From: Symbiodinium natans
Lineage: Eukaryota; Sar; Dinophyceae; Suessiales; Symbiodiniaceae
Direction: 5' to 3'
Assembly: GCA_905221605.1 (NCBI GenBank)
Contig: CAJNDS010002750.1
Location: 197,501 to 241,760, forward strand
DNA length: 44,260 bases
Shown here: positions 23,614 to 39,000 of the stretch, in pieces
Numbering within the stretch: the stretch's first letter is position 1
Layout of the letters: every line of letters starts with the position of its first letter
The notes under the pieces: generated by a model
Seen by the model: only the letters and a program-made list of their open reading frames with translations
Databases searched by the model: none
What the model was told of the DNA's origin: nothing
Translations under genes and position numbers: made by a program

Positions 23614-24055
23614 TCACTTCTCGCCGAAGAAGAAGTACGGGAGGAAGTTGGCCACGTACTCGTCGAACTCATCCTCGGGAGGCAGCAGCACAGACTGGTT
23701 GTCGAGGAGCAACAGCAGCAAGTAGAAGAGGAAGAGCATCACGATTCCAAACACCATCACGAGGACGGTCGGAATGCTGTCCTCCTTGGCAACCACACCA
23801 GCCTCCGCGTTCAGTGGCTTCAGCAGGTCCGACAGACCAGTGCGGATGCCGTAGCCTTCTGGGAGGGGGTCGCGTTCACCGTAAGGTGCTGTTCGCTTGG
23901 CGTTGCCCACCGGGTAGTAGCCTGGCCTTTCTGCGGGCATCTCATCGTACCGGACCACGTTGATCTCGCGCTTCGTGGCGGGCGAGTTCACGAAGCTCAG
24001 CTGGCCATAGAGCAGCCAAAGGCATGCGCTGGCAAGCAGCGCAAAGGCCACAGAC
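23614..24055 (-). CDS. Tandem membrane-protein gene, copy 5, last exon
   Basis: Same protein as copy 4, including the 20-residue start. Acceptor GGCTGAG before GTCTGTGG. The roughly 30 bases after the stop (CGACCGTGCATGCACGCATGTCTCCC, read on the plus strand at about 23583-23608) are nearly identical to the same region of copy 1 at 18675-18700, unlike copies 2 and 4. The silent site near 23813 matches copy 2 (CAGTGG), while those near 23863-23868 match copies 1 and 4 (GGGAGGGGG). No function can be assigned. Confidence 0.85.
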
Positions 24056-24911
24056 CTCAGCCAGCAATTCTGGCAAGCGACTCCGACTTCTAGCCTTGGT
24101 TTTTTGCGCTACTCGAGCACAGAGGCAGCATCAGTGAGGCTCCATGATTTTTTACATGAGGCTGGGGCGATCGAGCTGCCATCGCCGCAACTGCGGAGAG
24201 AGTCTCCGAGAAATCCTCTCAGCCGATGTCTACGCGAGCACGGAGCCGAAACACAGCAACGGTTGAATCGCTTTGCATTTCATCATTGCAGGCAAGTTCC
24301 TTTCAAGTTGCATGACCCGTTTTATACACCCATGCACATGCACAAAATCAAGACTTGCCTCTCAAAAGTCGCGGTGTGAATGGGCATGTCATTCATGGGT
24401 TGTGTGCAACGTCTGCATCTGAGACAAGCGCAAGCTTTATGAGGGGACTGCTCTTCCACAGCACGAACATCTCCTGATGTCCAAGTGGGTCTGCGATCAG
24501 GTTTCTGAACCGAAGCATTAATTAATATGCTTGAAGCATACAAGCATACAACAGCACACATGGAACATGCCTCAGCCGAAATCCCCAGCTTTGTGGCCGC
24601 GGCCTGTCAAAGTCATGGCAGCTTGAGCAATGCTTACACTCTGGTGCACAGAATTCGTGCAACTTAGGGCGCCCGATGTGCAAAGCTGCACTGCGCGGCC
24701 TCGGCGCCAAGCGGTGCGGCAGCAGCAAAAGCAACGCCTCAGGGATGAACCACTCCGACCCAGAGATGCCAGAACCGCATCATCGAGCGAGAGAGAGGGA
24801 GTGAGTGGATCGAAACTGGACCCCAAAGCCTCTTGAACAGTGCACCACTGTGGGCACCGCTTGTGAAAATCTTGCGAGAGTCGAAAAACTTGAGGCTGCC
24901 CGACACATCAC

Positions 24912-25002
24912 ATACTGGAGTTCCGTCTGGAAGCTGAGCTGGCTGAACACTGAGGCACTCATGCCAATGCCCATGCAAGCAAAAAGCAAGGCACGCCAAG
25001 AC
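24912..25002 (-). CDS. Exon resembling the start of the tandem membrane-protein exons
   Basis: Begins at an acceptor in the same phase as copies 4 and 5 (CAACCAG before GTCTTGGCG) and encodes SWRALLFACMG, then a hydrophobic stretch to FSQLSF, then QTELQY before a possible GT donor. Copies 4 and 5 have SVAFALLASACLW, then QLSF, at equivalent places. The rest of the tandem-gene exon is missing. It could be the targeting or anchor exon of a different gene, or a remnant of a sixth copy. Similarity is short, so homology is a proposal. Confidence 0.4.
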
Positions 25003-25482
25003 CTGGTTGCTTCGGATCGTTCCGTTTCCTTTGGCTGAACCACAGATCCTCCGCGCCTCGCAAACGCCGCCTCGACCAAAGGTCTGCGGTGATCGGTGGT
25101 GATATTAACTCGTTGCCCAGCAGTGCTCTAGTAGGTTTCGCTTCTGTCGGTTTCCTTTTGGGAATTGACGGTTTGCAAAGCAGCATTGCGCTCCAGTTCA
25201 TGTCCTGGGGCAGCGCTGTATCTCGGTGCAGACAAACTTGCGCCGCTCAGCCAGCATCATGAGCATCTGGGGGCCCGGGCTTCTCCCAAAATACCTCTCG
25301 GAAAATGGTCCGGGTGGCACCCAAAACTGGTGTTCCACCCGCGGAAACCCTTTCAGACGGATCAGCTATGCAGGGCATGAGACGACAGCTCTACCAGTCC
25401 AGCGGGCATTGCCAGCCAGCATTTTGACATGTTCTGGTTCGCCTGCACTCATGCTGTCTCATGCTGTCTCAATGTTCATCCG

Positions 25483-25644
25483 CTAGAGGCTCTCCCCATG
25501 AAGCTCGCTCGATGCTGCTGTTCTTGAAGGGAGCGGCATGATGCCCAACAGCGGCTCAGCATCATAACAAAAGACAGACCAGCACGCTCGCCCGAGCAGC
25601 TTGCCGAAGGTGTCCTCAAAGAGAGCTGCTGCTGCGCCAGAAAC
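25483..25644 (-). CDS. Probable terminal exon, protein not recognised
   Basis: 53 codons ending in TAG at 25483-25485, beginning at an acceptor (CCTGTAG before GTTTCTGG). Product: SGAAAALFEDTFGKLLGRAC, then WSVFCYDAEPLLGIM, then a Ser-rich tail. It looks like a genuine C-terminus with one amphipathic helix. Probably the 3' end of the gene whose earlier exons lie at 25.8-26.25 kb, but the joins were not fully solved. Confidence 0.5.
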   Translation of the reverse strand, partial: VSGAAAALFEDTFGKLLGRACWSVFCYDAEPLLGIMPLPSRTAASSELHGESL

Positions 25645-25807
25645 CTACAGGCTGGGTAGGATTGGTTTCTGCACCTGCAGTTTGGGGGGCCGACTGAATC
25701 TGTAGCACTTTGGTGTGCCTTGAAGTCGGATGGAAGACCAGCAGCCAATCGGGCAAGCTGCAGGTACTGCGGCAGACGAGTAAACGAGCCTATGGGCAGA
25801 TTAATAT

Positions 25808-25864
25808 AGTACTGCTCTCTTCGAAGGGCTCCTGCTTGTCGAACATGTTCTTCTCGGCAATGTC
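25808..25864 (-). CDS. Probable internal exon, acidic segment
   Basis: Starts at an acceptor (GTGAACAG before GACATTGCC) and encodes DIAEKNMFDKQEPFEESS. The 3' boundary is uncertain (candidate donors lie between 25808 and 25820). Same strand as, and 160 bases upstream of, the terminal exon at 25483-25644. Confidence 0.4.
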
Positions 25865-26179
25865 CTGTTCACATGTTTATGCGACAGAACCACCGAAACT
25901 GCCCGATTAACACCGTCAATGCATGGTGCGGCATTGGCCCAGGTGGCAGGTTCCGATCTGCCTTGGCAGCAACGACGCCCTTCTCGACGATGGAAATCTG
26001 GAGAAGGACTTTCGGGCTACAACGTTTACGGGACAAACACTGAAAGCACGAGCGGAATGCCAGATGTTGCTTTTCTGCTTGCTTGCAGCGCGTGCGAAAG
26101 CCCCCCAAGTCCGCAAGCGACCGGTCGCTCTGAGCACGTTGGCCAGTGAGAAGAATGTGAGAAGCTAGTTGTGGGCCAC

Positions 26180-26248
26180 TTGATCCCAGAATGTCCAAGG
26201 AACAGCAGATAACAACAGCGCACTGACGGCACCCATGGCGCCGTAGCC
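26180..26248 (-). CDS. Probable internal exon with a hydrophobic segment
   Basis: 23 codons between an acceptor (TTAAAG before GGCTACGGC) and a GT donor (GATCAA before GTGGCC). Product GYGAMGAVSALLLSAVPWTF then WDQ, a likely membrane or buried helix. It probably belongs to the same gene as the exons at 25.48-25.86 kb. Family not recognised. Confidence 0.4.
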
Positions 26249-28199
26249 CTTTAACAATCTGTGCCATGTGCACCATGTGCAATGCGTTTTTAAAGGTGTG
26301 CTTATGTCCTATGTACGTTGCCGCCTTGGGCAAGCTGTAGGAGGCGGAGCTGGCGAAGGAAGTCAGCTTGAAAGTCCAGAGGGATGGAAATCCAGCCCAG
26401 CTCACATTGGAAGAGCACTTCATGTCCAGATCGTATGGCATCCTTGAGGCCCTGCGATGAGAGGAAGTGAGCGAAGTTTGACATTTTGTACACTTTCAGC
26501 CGTGCACATCGTGCACAATAGCCGGCCTGGTTGACCACCAGCTCCTGGAACTCAGCAGGGTGTCCTCTTTGACAGCTGTCTTGATCTCGAAAGCGTGCAG
26601 GACAACAACCGACATGTTCTGTTGCTCCGTTGGCTTTGTTTCCCGAGACTTCATTCCTCGTGGTTCCTTTTCAAAGACAATTGCTGCGCTTGCTTTCCGA
26701 AAGCCATCCCGTGCTGTTGAAGCCGTTTTTAAAGTAACAGCGTTTTGGCCGCAACTGGTCGCAGTCGCGTGCTTCGCCCCAGAGCAAAGAAAAAAGAATC
26801 GTGCGTCAGGAGAATTCGTTACCCATTCACAAGGAGTGGCAGATGCGTTGTGCTGCTTAGTGTGTGACAGCGTTTGCAGCTCACATGCCCAAATTGCAGG
26901 CAGTGCACAAAGTCTTCCATGTCCTTCATCCCAAAAGCACCGGGACTTCCGAGGCCAAGCAAAAGAAAGCTTGCCTAACGGCCTCAACAGGATCTCGCAC
27001 ACAAAGGCTAAGTCGGCAAAGTCGTGTCACTTCCAAGAAGCAAAAGACACCAAAGCTTCAAATCATCATCACATGCTCTCTTCCCTGTTTGCTCTTCAAT
27101 ATTGCCTCAAACGATTGCTGCAACAGAGCAACCACACTGAGCAAGGCGAACCCCATGCAGACGCGGCAGCCCGATCGCCTCAAGCTCGGAACAAATCAGT
27201 CAAAATGACTCAGCGAGACAGTTTCAGCAGAGAGGGTTGAAGGCCATTAGGGTTGAGGGTATAGGGCCTATAGGGTTTGTCGTAGCGATATAAGGGGCCA
27301 AAGGTTCTAGAGGAGAAGAGGTGTCCGACGAAAGCCATCTGAAAAGTCGGAGGTGCCACAGAGGTGGCCGGCACTTGGCAGCGGTGCCTGTGGTGCTCCG
27401 CGCCTGTACTGACAAAAGAAGGCAACACAAATGTCTTTGCAAATGAAATGCTCAGGATATCTAGATTCATGGGGCGACGGCCCGCACTGATTCACTGGAC
27501 CCCCCCCCCCCAATTAGGGGGTTCAGGGTTTGCACGATGCCTGCGTGTCAACATGTAGTCCTCCAGCCGCGCAAAGAACTCAGCACCGGATGGCCCATAT
27601 GTGGTGGACTTCAATAAATCAGGGACTGGCGCCAACCGAGTAGGCTGCCTGGAATCCTTCATCAGGGTTTACTCATGTTGACCCCGTATGCATCGGCATC
27701 CTAAAACATCTCAACACGTGACTTCCCCATATCTGCCCATCCTTTTCTCGCAGCCTCCCCACGATACAGGCAGCCTTCTGCCAGGCTTGCGCTCAGCCAC
27801 TCCACAGGGCAGAAAGCTGCCACCAGCGCGACCGCCCTCTCCACAGATAGCGTCTGAGAGCCGAGACCCGTCTGAGCAATGGCTTTTGGCCTTCGTGAGG
27901 GCTGGCGGACTTCTACTCGGACTCTTAAAGAATCTTAAAGACATCTAAAGACCCACACGATTTGAAAGCAGCCACTGCGGCGTCAGCGGCCTGTGCCCTT
28001 GCCATGCGAAGGCCATCCAACACACCCCACACATCCAACGGCGGCATCGAGAGGACTCGCGGGCATTGCGAACATTGCGAACATTGCGAACATTGCGAAG
28101 AAGATGATCAAGACACAGAGGTTCAATTGCTTTGACCTGGCCACCGCGGCCAAGCACGGAGAATTAACAGAACAGGCGCTTCCGTGCAATTCCACCTGA
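26249..28199. other. Stretch with weak coding candidates only
   Basis: A minus-strand frame at about 26360-26538 (YCARCARLKVYKMSNFAHFL) and another near 26560-26640 (NMSVVVLHAFEIKTAVKED) look protein-like but lack recognisable motifs. A 9-base tandem repeat, GAACATTGC, occurs four times at about 28062-28098. A degenerate run of AGGGTTGAGGG/TATAGGG lies at 27233-27280. Confidence 0.25.
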
Positions 28200-28553
28200 G
28201 CTGACTGTAAGGCGCCTGCTCCCGCCGCTGCCAGAGGCTGCTGGCTGGTTGAGCACTGGCGGGAGGGCAGCTGGAGACCTAAATCCATGGGCGTCCGACT
28301 GGCCAAGCATATGATGTGGTAGTAGCATTCCAGACGAGCGGTGCCTTTCTTGATGCAAGATGGCTGCCACATTCTGAACGGCATGTTCGAGGGCGCTTCC
28401 ACTAGCTGGATCAAGCAGGCACAGCGACTGCACGTGTAGGCACTGTAGCGTGGCTTCCCACGATACGGCACGCATGCCACAAACAGCTTCAGAGCTGCAA
28501 CAGTTGAATTTCTGCTTCATGGAGGCTAACATCATGTAGTACTGTTCCGGAAG
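28200..28553 (-). CDS. Probable exon, protein not recognised
   Basis: Opens after an acceptor (TTTACTAAG before CTTCCGGAA) and stays open for about 118 codons. It begins LPEQYYMMLASMKQKF and continues with CLHVQSLCLLDPASGSALEH and AVQNVAAILHQERHRSSG, then a Pro/Ser/Gly-rich segment. The helical first half and long open frame support coding. The end is set only by the loss of protein-like composition near 28200. No family recognised. Confidence 0.5.
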
Positions 28554-29003
28554 CTTAGTAAAAAGCAGCAAAGTGCATCGCTCGATGACGGACGGAGCCT
28601 TGTGTGTCGTGAAGAAGGATTGTACGAAGCGCTGCGTATCCTGCTATTCAGATGGCAAGGCCGAAAGGTTTCCAGCTAGATTAAAATCTTTTTTCGAAAC
28701 CTGGCTGAAAGCAAAAAAAGCGGGCAACCACATACCGATTTTGTCAGTTGAAATTATCATAGCCGGAATCTGATGCGATCCGCCTTGTTGAAGGAGGACG
28801 GCTTGATGAGCACAAGGGCCTCAGCACTTAAGCCACAACATGACAGCAGAAGATGTCATGCTGCGGCCATGAAGGCTAGCAGTGTGGCCTGGTTCAACAG
28901 ATGCCCATCCTGCTCGTTGTGCATGACCTGCTAGCAGTGCAACGCAGTGCTAGCACTCAAGCAGCATGGTTTCGCGCCATTTTGCACTCGCGACTCGCGA
29001 AGA

Positions 29004-32613
<3,610 letters not shown>

Positions 32614-35143
32614 TTAGCTCTCATCCCTCGGCCCGAGGTCGGCCTTCTCGGAATCCTGCTCTGCGTCGATGCGCCGCACCAAGCCCTACCAAGCAGAACC
32701 GACAGAAGTAAATGGCATCTTCCGAAGTCCAATTCCGTAGTCGGACTTGCCGGAAAACGCTCAATAAAGCTGCATGAGAATCTAACCCAAAACGACTGCC
32801 GAAACAAGACAGTGCTCTAGATCCTGCAGACGGTAGTGCTCCACCACAGGCATCGACCTGTCAAGACTCTCACAAGGCCATGGCACCGCCACGGACACAT
32901 CCAACACGTCCAAAACGATTTCAGCGTCAGTCCGCGCATGAATGGGCAAGTCCTCTCAACTTCTCAATCACACATCTACAAGGCAAAGCGGCTCTTGTTG
33001 GAAGGTCACGAAGCGCTTCTTGATTGACCTTGGCAAGATATCTAACAAGGAGCGCAGAATATGGCCGAGTTTGTGAGAGTTCTGAGTCGTGTACTCTAAG
33101 TTATCGTCGGCTCTGCCACTGGTTTTTCCACGCTCCATGAGCCGTACCTGGAACAAGAACTCTATCTCTAGCGGCCCAGCTAGCTGAAGTGCGACCATGA
33201 GAAGCGTAGTGATCCTCGCAGGCTAGCATATACATTTATGGTGATTTTTCAGTTGAATTGAACTAACTTCCGCACTTGATTCACCCTGGGCTCGAAGTAC
33301 AAACCGTTCCAAAACAAAATGAACTTGCGCCCAGAGGGGGAGGGGGGGGGACGAAAGCTCTGCCTCGAATTTGAAAGGGACTGCAAGAAAGCGAACGGGG
33401 CTTTCATGATTCAAGGGAGGTCATTTCAGGGCTCCAAACCGGTAGCACGCGCGCTGAAACCGTCACCATAGGTTTATTCACTGACGTCGCCCCGGATGGG
33501 CAAACCCAACGCCGGCTACGGGCCAGCACTCCTGGGACGCCCCGGGACCCCCGCCCCTCCCAAAAACAAGGACCCGCGCATCAGGAGCATCAGCGGGCTG
33601 TCGTTTCTCCGAATATCGGCTGCCAAGCCGCCACAGAAACTGCCCAGCGGACACAGCCCCAAAATGAAGCACCGGCCCGGGATTAGCCTCGAAATCAGGC
33701 CGATTTTTCCGTCTAAATTGGGGTTCCGCCCCCAACCCCCTTACAGATCCGCTTACGCTGGGTATTAAACGAAAGGCTTCCCTCAAGTTTGAAGACCGAG
33801 CTTTGATTTAATCTTGATACTCTTGTTCTGAAAGGTATGAAGACAACGCAGTGCAAAATGCTGCCAACCAAAGGATATTGGCATCGCCTGCATTGTCTCC
33901 TCTGAAGCATCAAAGAAAAGCACGAACTTCACTCGCACCTCGAGCCAACTTCCAGCCAAATGAAAGACCGGGAACTGACTTCTGTGTGATCTGATGGGCG
34001 CAAACAGAAGGGATGCCACGTTTGAGCATTCTGGCCTGGGCATGATGGTCTTCTGAGGCACCAACAGAGTTGCCTATAACCGTCTCCCAGCCTTGATCTC
34101 GCAACAGCACTTGGAAAGGCAAGACATGGCACACTTAGAGCTTCAAGTGGCCCCAGGTTCTCTCTCGGAGAGCACACTCTGGGAAAGTTGCCGCCAAGGT
34201 TGTCGAAGCTGCGTGGAAATCCGTCAATCAAGTACCTCGTATGCAGTCTGGAAAAATCCATTCACGAACGAACATCAAAAAACTAAGCAATGCTGGGCAG
34301 AAGGAAAATCGGGAGCACCTTCCACCCTCCCAGCCAAACTTCATCATGGCCTCGTGTGAACTCGGGCAGCCGAGTGAGGCCACGCTTCAGTTTGCTGGCG
34401 AAACAGTTCTCCAAATCACAGTGAGACAAAGACACTGTGTCTGGAGCTGCAACGCAGCTGCAGCTTTTTATTCAGGTCTCATTCAGGCGTGGTTCGCACA
34501 AGACCTCATCCGGTCAGCACATGGATCAGCATGCACTTGCCTGCTTAAGAAGCTTGATGGTAATCTCCACTGGAACCAACTTGCCATCCTTCGCTGAAGC
34601 AGTGGCGGGCCCAGGCCCTAGCGACACCGGAGCTACGAAATTGCCTCATACAACTACATTACATCATACGAATCATACGGTATCTCCGGCGTCCTTGATG
34701 TAAGAGTTGATCAATTCACCGTACTCGGAGCCTTCGCGCGACCGCTCCTCCAAAGCTCTGAGATGATGCTCTGAGATGCTCTGAGATGTTTAGCCAATGA
34801 GCATTTCGCCCTGTACAATCTTCACATCTGCCTCTCGAAGCAGGTCCCCTGCGCTGAGGTGGGTGTAGCCAAAGCTTTCCTTCAAACCAGGGCCAGATAC
34901 CATCATGCGCTCACTCACTATGGCACTAGGCTAGCGCAAAATCGACTGGCTCAAAGTTGTGTAAGCGACCGTTCGAGAGTGGACCTAATGAGTGCAACCT
35001 TGCCATGGCAACTCGTCACACCACTCAGGTCTCGTGACTTGTAGGCCCCGTACGGCTATCTTTGTGCACTGCGTGCCCTTTCCGGAGCCAGGGCCACCGA
35101 GCACGAACACGACGCTTGGCCCAAAGAGTGCCTGTGAATACAT
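32614..35143 (-). CDS. UMP-CMP kinase-like gene, copy B, 12 exons
   Basis: Exons: 35054-35143 or from 35131 (P-loop FVLGGPGSGKGTQC); 34832-34879 [10 protein letters not shown]; 34694-34747 YGELINSYIK; 34541-34588 GKLVPVEITIKLLKQ; 34319-34350 AMMKFGWEGG; 34195-34235 YLIDGFPRSFDNL; 34066-34091 WETVIGNS; 33888-33938 VKFVLFFDASEETMQ; 33095-33147 LID ERGKTSGRADDN; 32993-33028 KKRFVTFQQ; 32824-32857 SMPVVEHYRLQ; 32614-32685 GLVRRIDAEQ, then a changed tail and TAA. All joins are in frame. In-frame ATG at 35141-35143 would give MYSQALFGP before the P-loop, close to the usual N-terminus; alternatively CACAG there is an acceptor. All substrate-binding motifs are present. The C-terminal helix (EKADLGPRDES) departs from the family pattern. 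Two intron positions are unique to this copy. Confidence 0.9.
33478..33786. other. GC-rich insert in an intron of kinase copy B
   Basis: A C/G-rich stretch with Pro/Gly-rich open frames on both strands, unlike the flanks, in the 740-base intron before the LID exon. It contains GGGTTCCGCCCCCAACCCCC. Possibly a repeat element; not identified. Confidence 0.3.
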
Positions 35144-36006
35144 CACAAAAAACAATATATATATATATATACACACATATATATATAGATATATCCATGT
35201 AGTTTTTCCCAACCCTCGGTGTGGGGTGCGGGGTTGCTCGATATAGAACAAAACTCTTCTCCTCGCGGTGTGCCCAACCCTAGTCCCAGAATGTCTCCAT
35301 AAACAGCGCTTGAATTGCCCAATGGAGTGCCCAACCCCAGAGTATCCCCAAACAATCCCTGGAGTGCCCAACCCCAGGGGTGAGCTTGCAAATTCCTTGC
35401 CTGCAGGGTGGGGATGTTCGAAGTAAAATAACGTTTTTGTCTGCAATTCTTGCTTGTATGTATATATACATATATATATATATACATATGTATATGTGTA
35501 CAAGGCAGCTTAGCAAAAACAACACCATGGGACCAGCGAAAACACTGGCAGGCACGGTCAGGACCAAAGACCAATTCACAGCAGGCTCTGCCAGCAGGCC
35601 TATGTACGCCGACATAATTTGTCATGATGTTGTACCAGGATAGCCAAACCGAGTCAGGGTGGAAACACGTTTCAGGCCGAAGCTCGCGAACCAGAGTTGT
35701 CAGGATGCTTTGTTGGTCTTTGCCACTATCATTGTTGGGGGGTCACATCGGTCACCGAATCGCCCCCGATGAATCGACAACAGGCTAATTTTCAGGTCTG
35801 GGAACACATGAATTTTCTAAGACAGCAAAACAAACATCAGGCTCGACTGCGAAATACAGGACAATCTAAATAAAGAACTACTAAGACAAGATATGCAATG
35901 CAAGGTCTTTTCAGTGGCGTGCAAACCAAACGCAGTCAGACTTAAGTTGCATGCACAAGCATGCAACTCATGTTTGCAGATCCGGATCCAAAACAGATCG
36001 ACTGCT
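35144..36006. other. Spacer between kinase copies A and B, with TA tracts and CCCAACCC repeats
   Basis: (TA)n tracts at 35155-35193 and 35457-35500 flank a region in which TGCCCAACCC(C/T)AG occurs three times (about 35269, 35328 and 35365), with a looser TTCCCAACCCTCG near 35206. A possible first-exon start on the minus strand at 35613-35615 (MSAYIGLLAEPAVNWSLVLT) is open but unsupported. Confidence 0.45.
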
Positions 36007-39000
36007 TCATGGGGGGCAATCCACACAAAGGACCTGCACATCTCGCCACACATCATCACGGTGCTGTTCGGCATCTATCCTCCACTGCTGGCACAGCAAA
36101 GTTGCTTAAACAGTTGCTTCAATGTATAACATGCACAGAATGTGCTTTTTGGTCGAGGGTCCTGATGACACGCCCATCTGCTTGGAATTTCTCCACAACC
36201 GGCCTCGACTCCTGGACAGCCCCACGGCCGCTACCACTATCGGGGCATCCAAGTTACACCTGCAGTGTCGAAAGATTTTGACATGCGAGTGCGGGTGCGG
36301 GGCTTACCAAGACAATGGAAGCATCATCACAGACAATGACACGAGGCTCAGAAGCAAAAGGCAGATGTGCGATGGGTACCAGCACGATGTCCTGGTGAAA
36401 GGTAAGAAACCTTTTTCGGATGGACCTCGCATGAACTGAGCATTTGCGCTTGAAAATTGGTTAACAAAGTCCGGACCATGTCGGATACAACTTGAGACAA
36501 GTCACTCGATGTTGTCATCAGCGCGGCCGCTTGTCTTCCCCCGCTCCAGAAGCCGAGCCTTCGCATGCCAGAGTCATGGAAACTGGCAGCTTCAAGAACT
36601 TCACAAAGGATGGGTCGCCTTCTGTCCTGTACTCGCAGGTCTATGCAGGTCAGAAGGCGTCAAAAAAAAGGAGGGGTGCTTTTGCAGGAATATCTGAGCA
36701 GGTAGAGAACCGAAGCCAATGCAAGTTCCTTGCAGGCCTGAAGGGTGCTTTCGCATGCTTATTCAAAGCTCTTGTGGTTGATGGGCGCGAGGCGAGAGTC
36801 AAGCTTGAAAGAAATCTTCAGAGAAAGCAACACTTGGCTTCATCAGCATCATTTAGCATTGATGCGCTACTCGCGTGGCGAAGTCAGATGTAGCAAGGCT
36901 ACGCACCTCCATGACCTGCTGACAAACATCCAGGTAGAGCACGAACTTGACCAACACCTGGCAGAGCCCCTTGCCAAGTGCTGCCCTGATTGAGCACTGA
37001 GTAAAGCGCAGAAGCTACAAGAGTGTCCACGGCTGCTTACAGGAGATACCCAAAAGTGCTTTACATCTCTATTCTGTCTCCGAACGCACCTGGTCTCCAG
37101 CCATTTGCTCCCAAGCTGCCAAATTGTCGAAGCTCCTTCGAACTACGCACCACTCTGAAGTTCACTCTGTCCTTGGGATCTGCGCAGTTGTGCTTGTCCC
37201 TGATAACATTTTCCTCCTAATTACGTGCAGACCGTAGGTCCGAACACAGACTTCTAGTCACTCTGCAAGGACGCTGTTGGGCTCAATTGGATGCTATTAG
37301 ACCATGTAGGAAGAAAACGTCTAAGCTGCTACTAGCAACGGAAAATGATGGAATCGCAGGCCCGTTTTTGAGCGTTTGTGAGCAGCCTGACGCAGCCCAG
37401 ATGTTTGCACTAAATAGTGGACGATAAATCTTGTCTGGGTCATATATTATCGTAAGGCTGTCTACTAGCAAAAGCTGCTTGTCTCGCTTGTTCGTTGCGA
37501 ACAATGTAATGTCGGTGTGCGTGATTGATATGACCATAAGTCTTCTTCAAAGACGAGTAGAGCGACTTTTCATTGCTTCTTGCAACCATGGCGCTCTTGG
37601 TCTTCTGGGGTGCTTATGTGATTGTTTGGGTTGGTCGGCGAGTGCATGACTGAAAATAACCTTCCTGATTGGGTCCTTTGTTTACTGCACAATTTGTGTC
37701 CCAGTAGCTGTACGCTATTTCTCTTCCGCGTTGAGGAACTCGTCTCAATGTGGGATCTTGCCGTGGTAAATTGCACGCACTCAAGTCCGAGAAAAACTTT
37801 GCTTTTGCAGATTGACTCAGAGAACGAAACCACGAAGCTTCCATCTGACCGCGCTGTGGGTTTCATTCCAGAAAAGCTTCAGCTTCTTGTACGAGATGAT
37901 AGCATCAGCGATTCTGTTGGCTACTTGTGGGTGGCAGGATTCTAGGGACATCACTGCAACCCTGGTTGAGAGTCCAGATGGTGTGGTGATTCTTTTTGCA
38001 TCGCATGGAGAAGCTTATGTATTGCATGTGTAAGTCCCACGTGTCATCTGCGTAAAGGGCCTATGCAAACTCTATCCCTTGAATTGGTTCTCGTTGCTTC
38101 GCGAAGTTAAGATCAAGCTTATCATCCTTAAACATGGTTGTCATCAAAGTGTGAACAGGAAGGCGGATAGCGGCATTTTTGTCTTTCTCCAAAGTCTTGT
38201 CAGGTGCGTTGTTGTCCTGTGTGACATTGAAGTGCAGATTCAGATCGTCAAAACCAACTACAAACTCTATGCATATGTACATATATACATGTATAGACAT
38301 ATATATATATACATATTTACATATATATATATATATACATGCTCACCCCGCGTCCCCCCAATGATCTAGGCCCGAATTCTTTCCGTTAACACGGGGAGTA
38401 GGGAGGGGGGAAGCCTTAATGTTTAGCTATACAGTAAGTAAGCTTCAGTACGCTGGAAGGTCCTGACCGGCCTATAAATTTGTGCCACCAAAACTTGATT
38501 AGCACGCCATAGAGCTCGCTAGTGTGAGAAAACCATGCACTTGCTACTTCATTTGCTCAAGAAGAATTGAATTGGTATTTAAAAAGCGTTTCATAATCAG
38601 AGTTTCGTCGGCGAAACGCACTGTGTACTCATCAACACTTTACAGTTTACAAGGGCGCATTCGCCCAGAAAAACAATTGTACAAAAAAACCAAATTTCTC
38701 CAAAGACTCTCCCAAAAATTTTCTTTTTGTCAACATGTTCTGGACTTCCCTATTACGATGTCTTTCACTAGGCACATTATGAGAAAAATGTCCTTTCCTA
38801 GGTCTGTCTATGCAAAACTGTGCATTCCTAGACACACCATTAAGCCATCAAACCGTTGAACCATTCGACCAGTAACTTCACCCTCTGGAAAACCCCATTA
38901 CACCATTCAACCATTAAGCCATTAAACCAGCCGTTCCCCCATATGGGACAACACGTTAAACCATTGCCATGGGGAAAGGAAGCTTACTGGTTGAAGGTTG

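Noticed and set aside
28573-28773. Plus-strand open frame of 66 codons (SDGKAERFPARLKSFFETW)
   Set aside because: Protein-like in part, but no motif or splice site, and it lies in a minus-strand gene block between two minus-strand exons.
37283-38033. Open frames on both strands inside the 2.95 kb kinase intron
   Set aside because: No motif, frames overlap on opposite strands, and no splice partners; best read as intron sequence.
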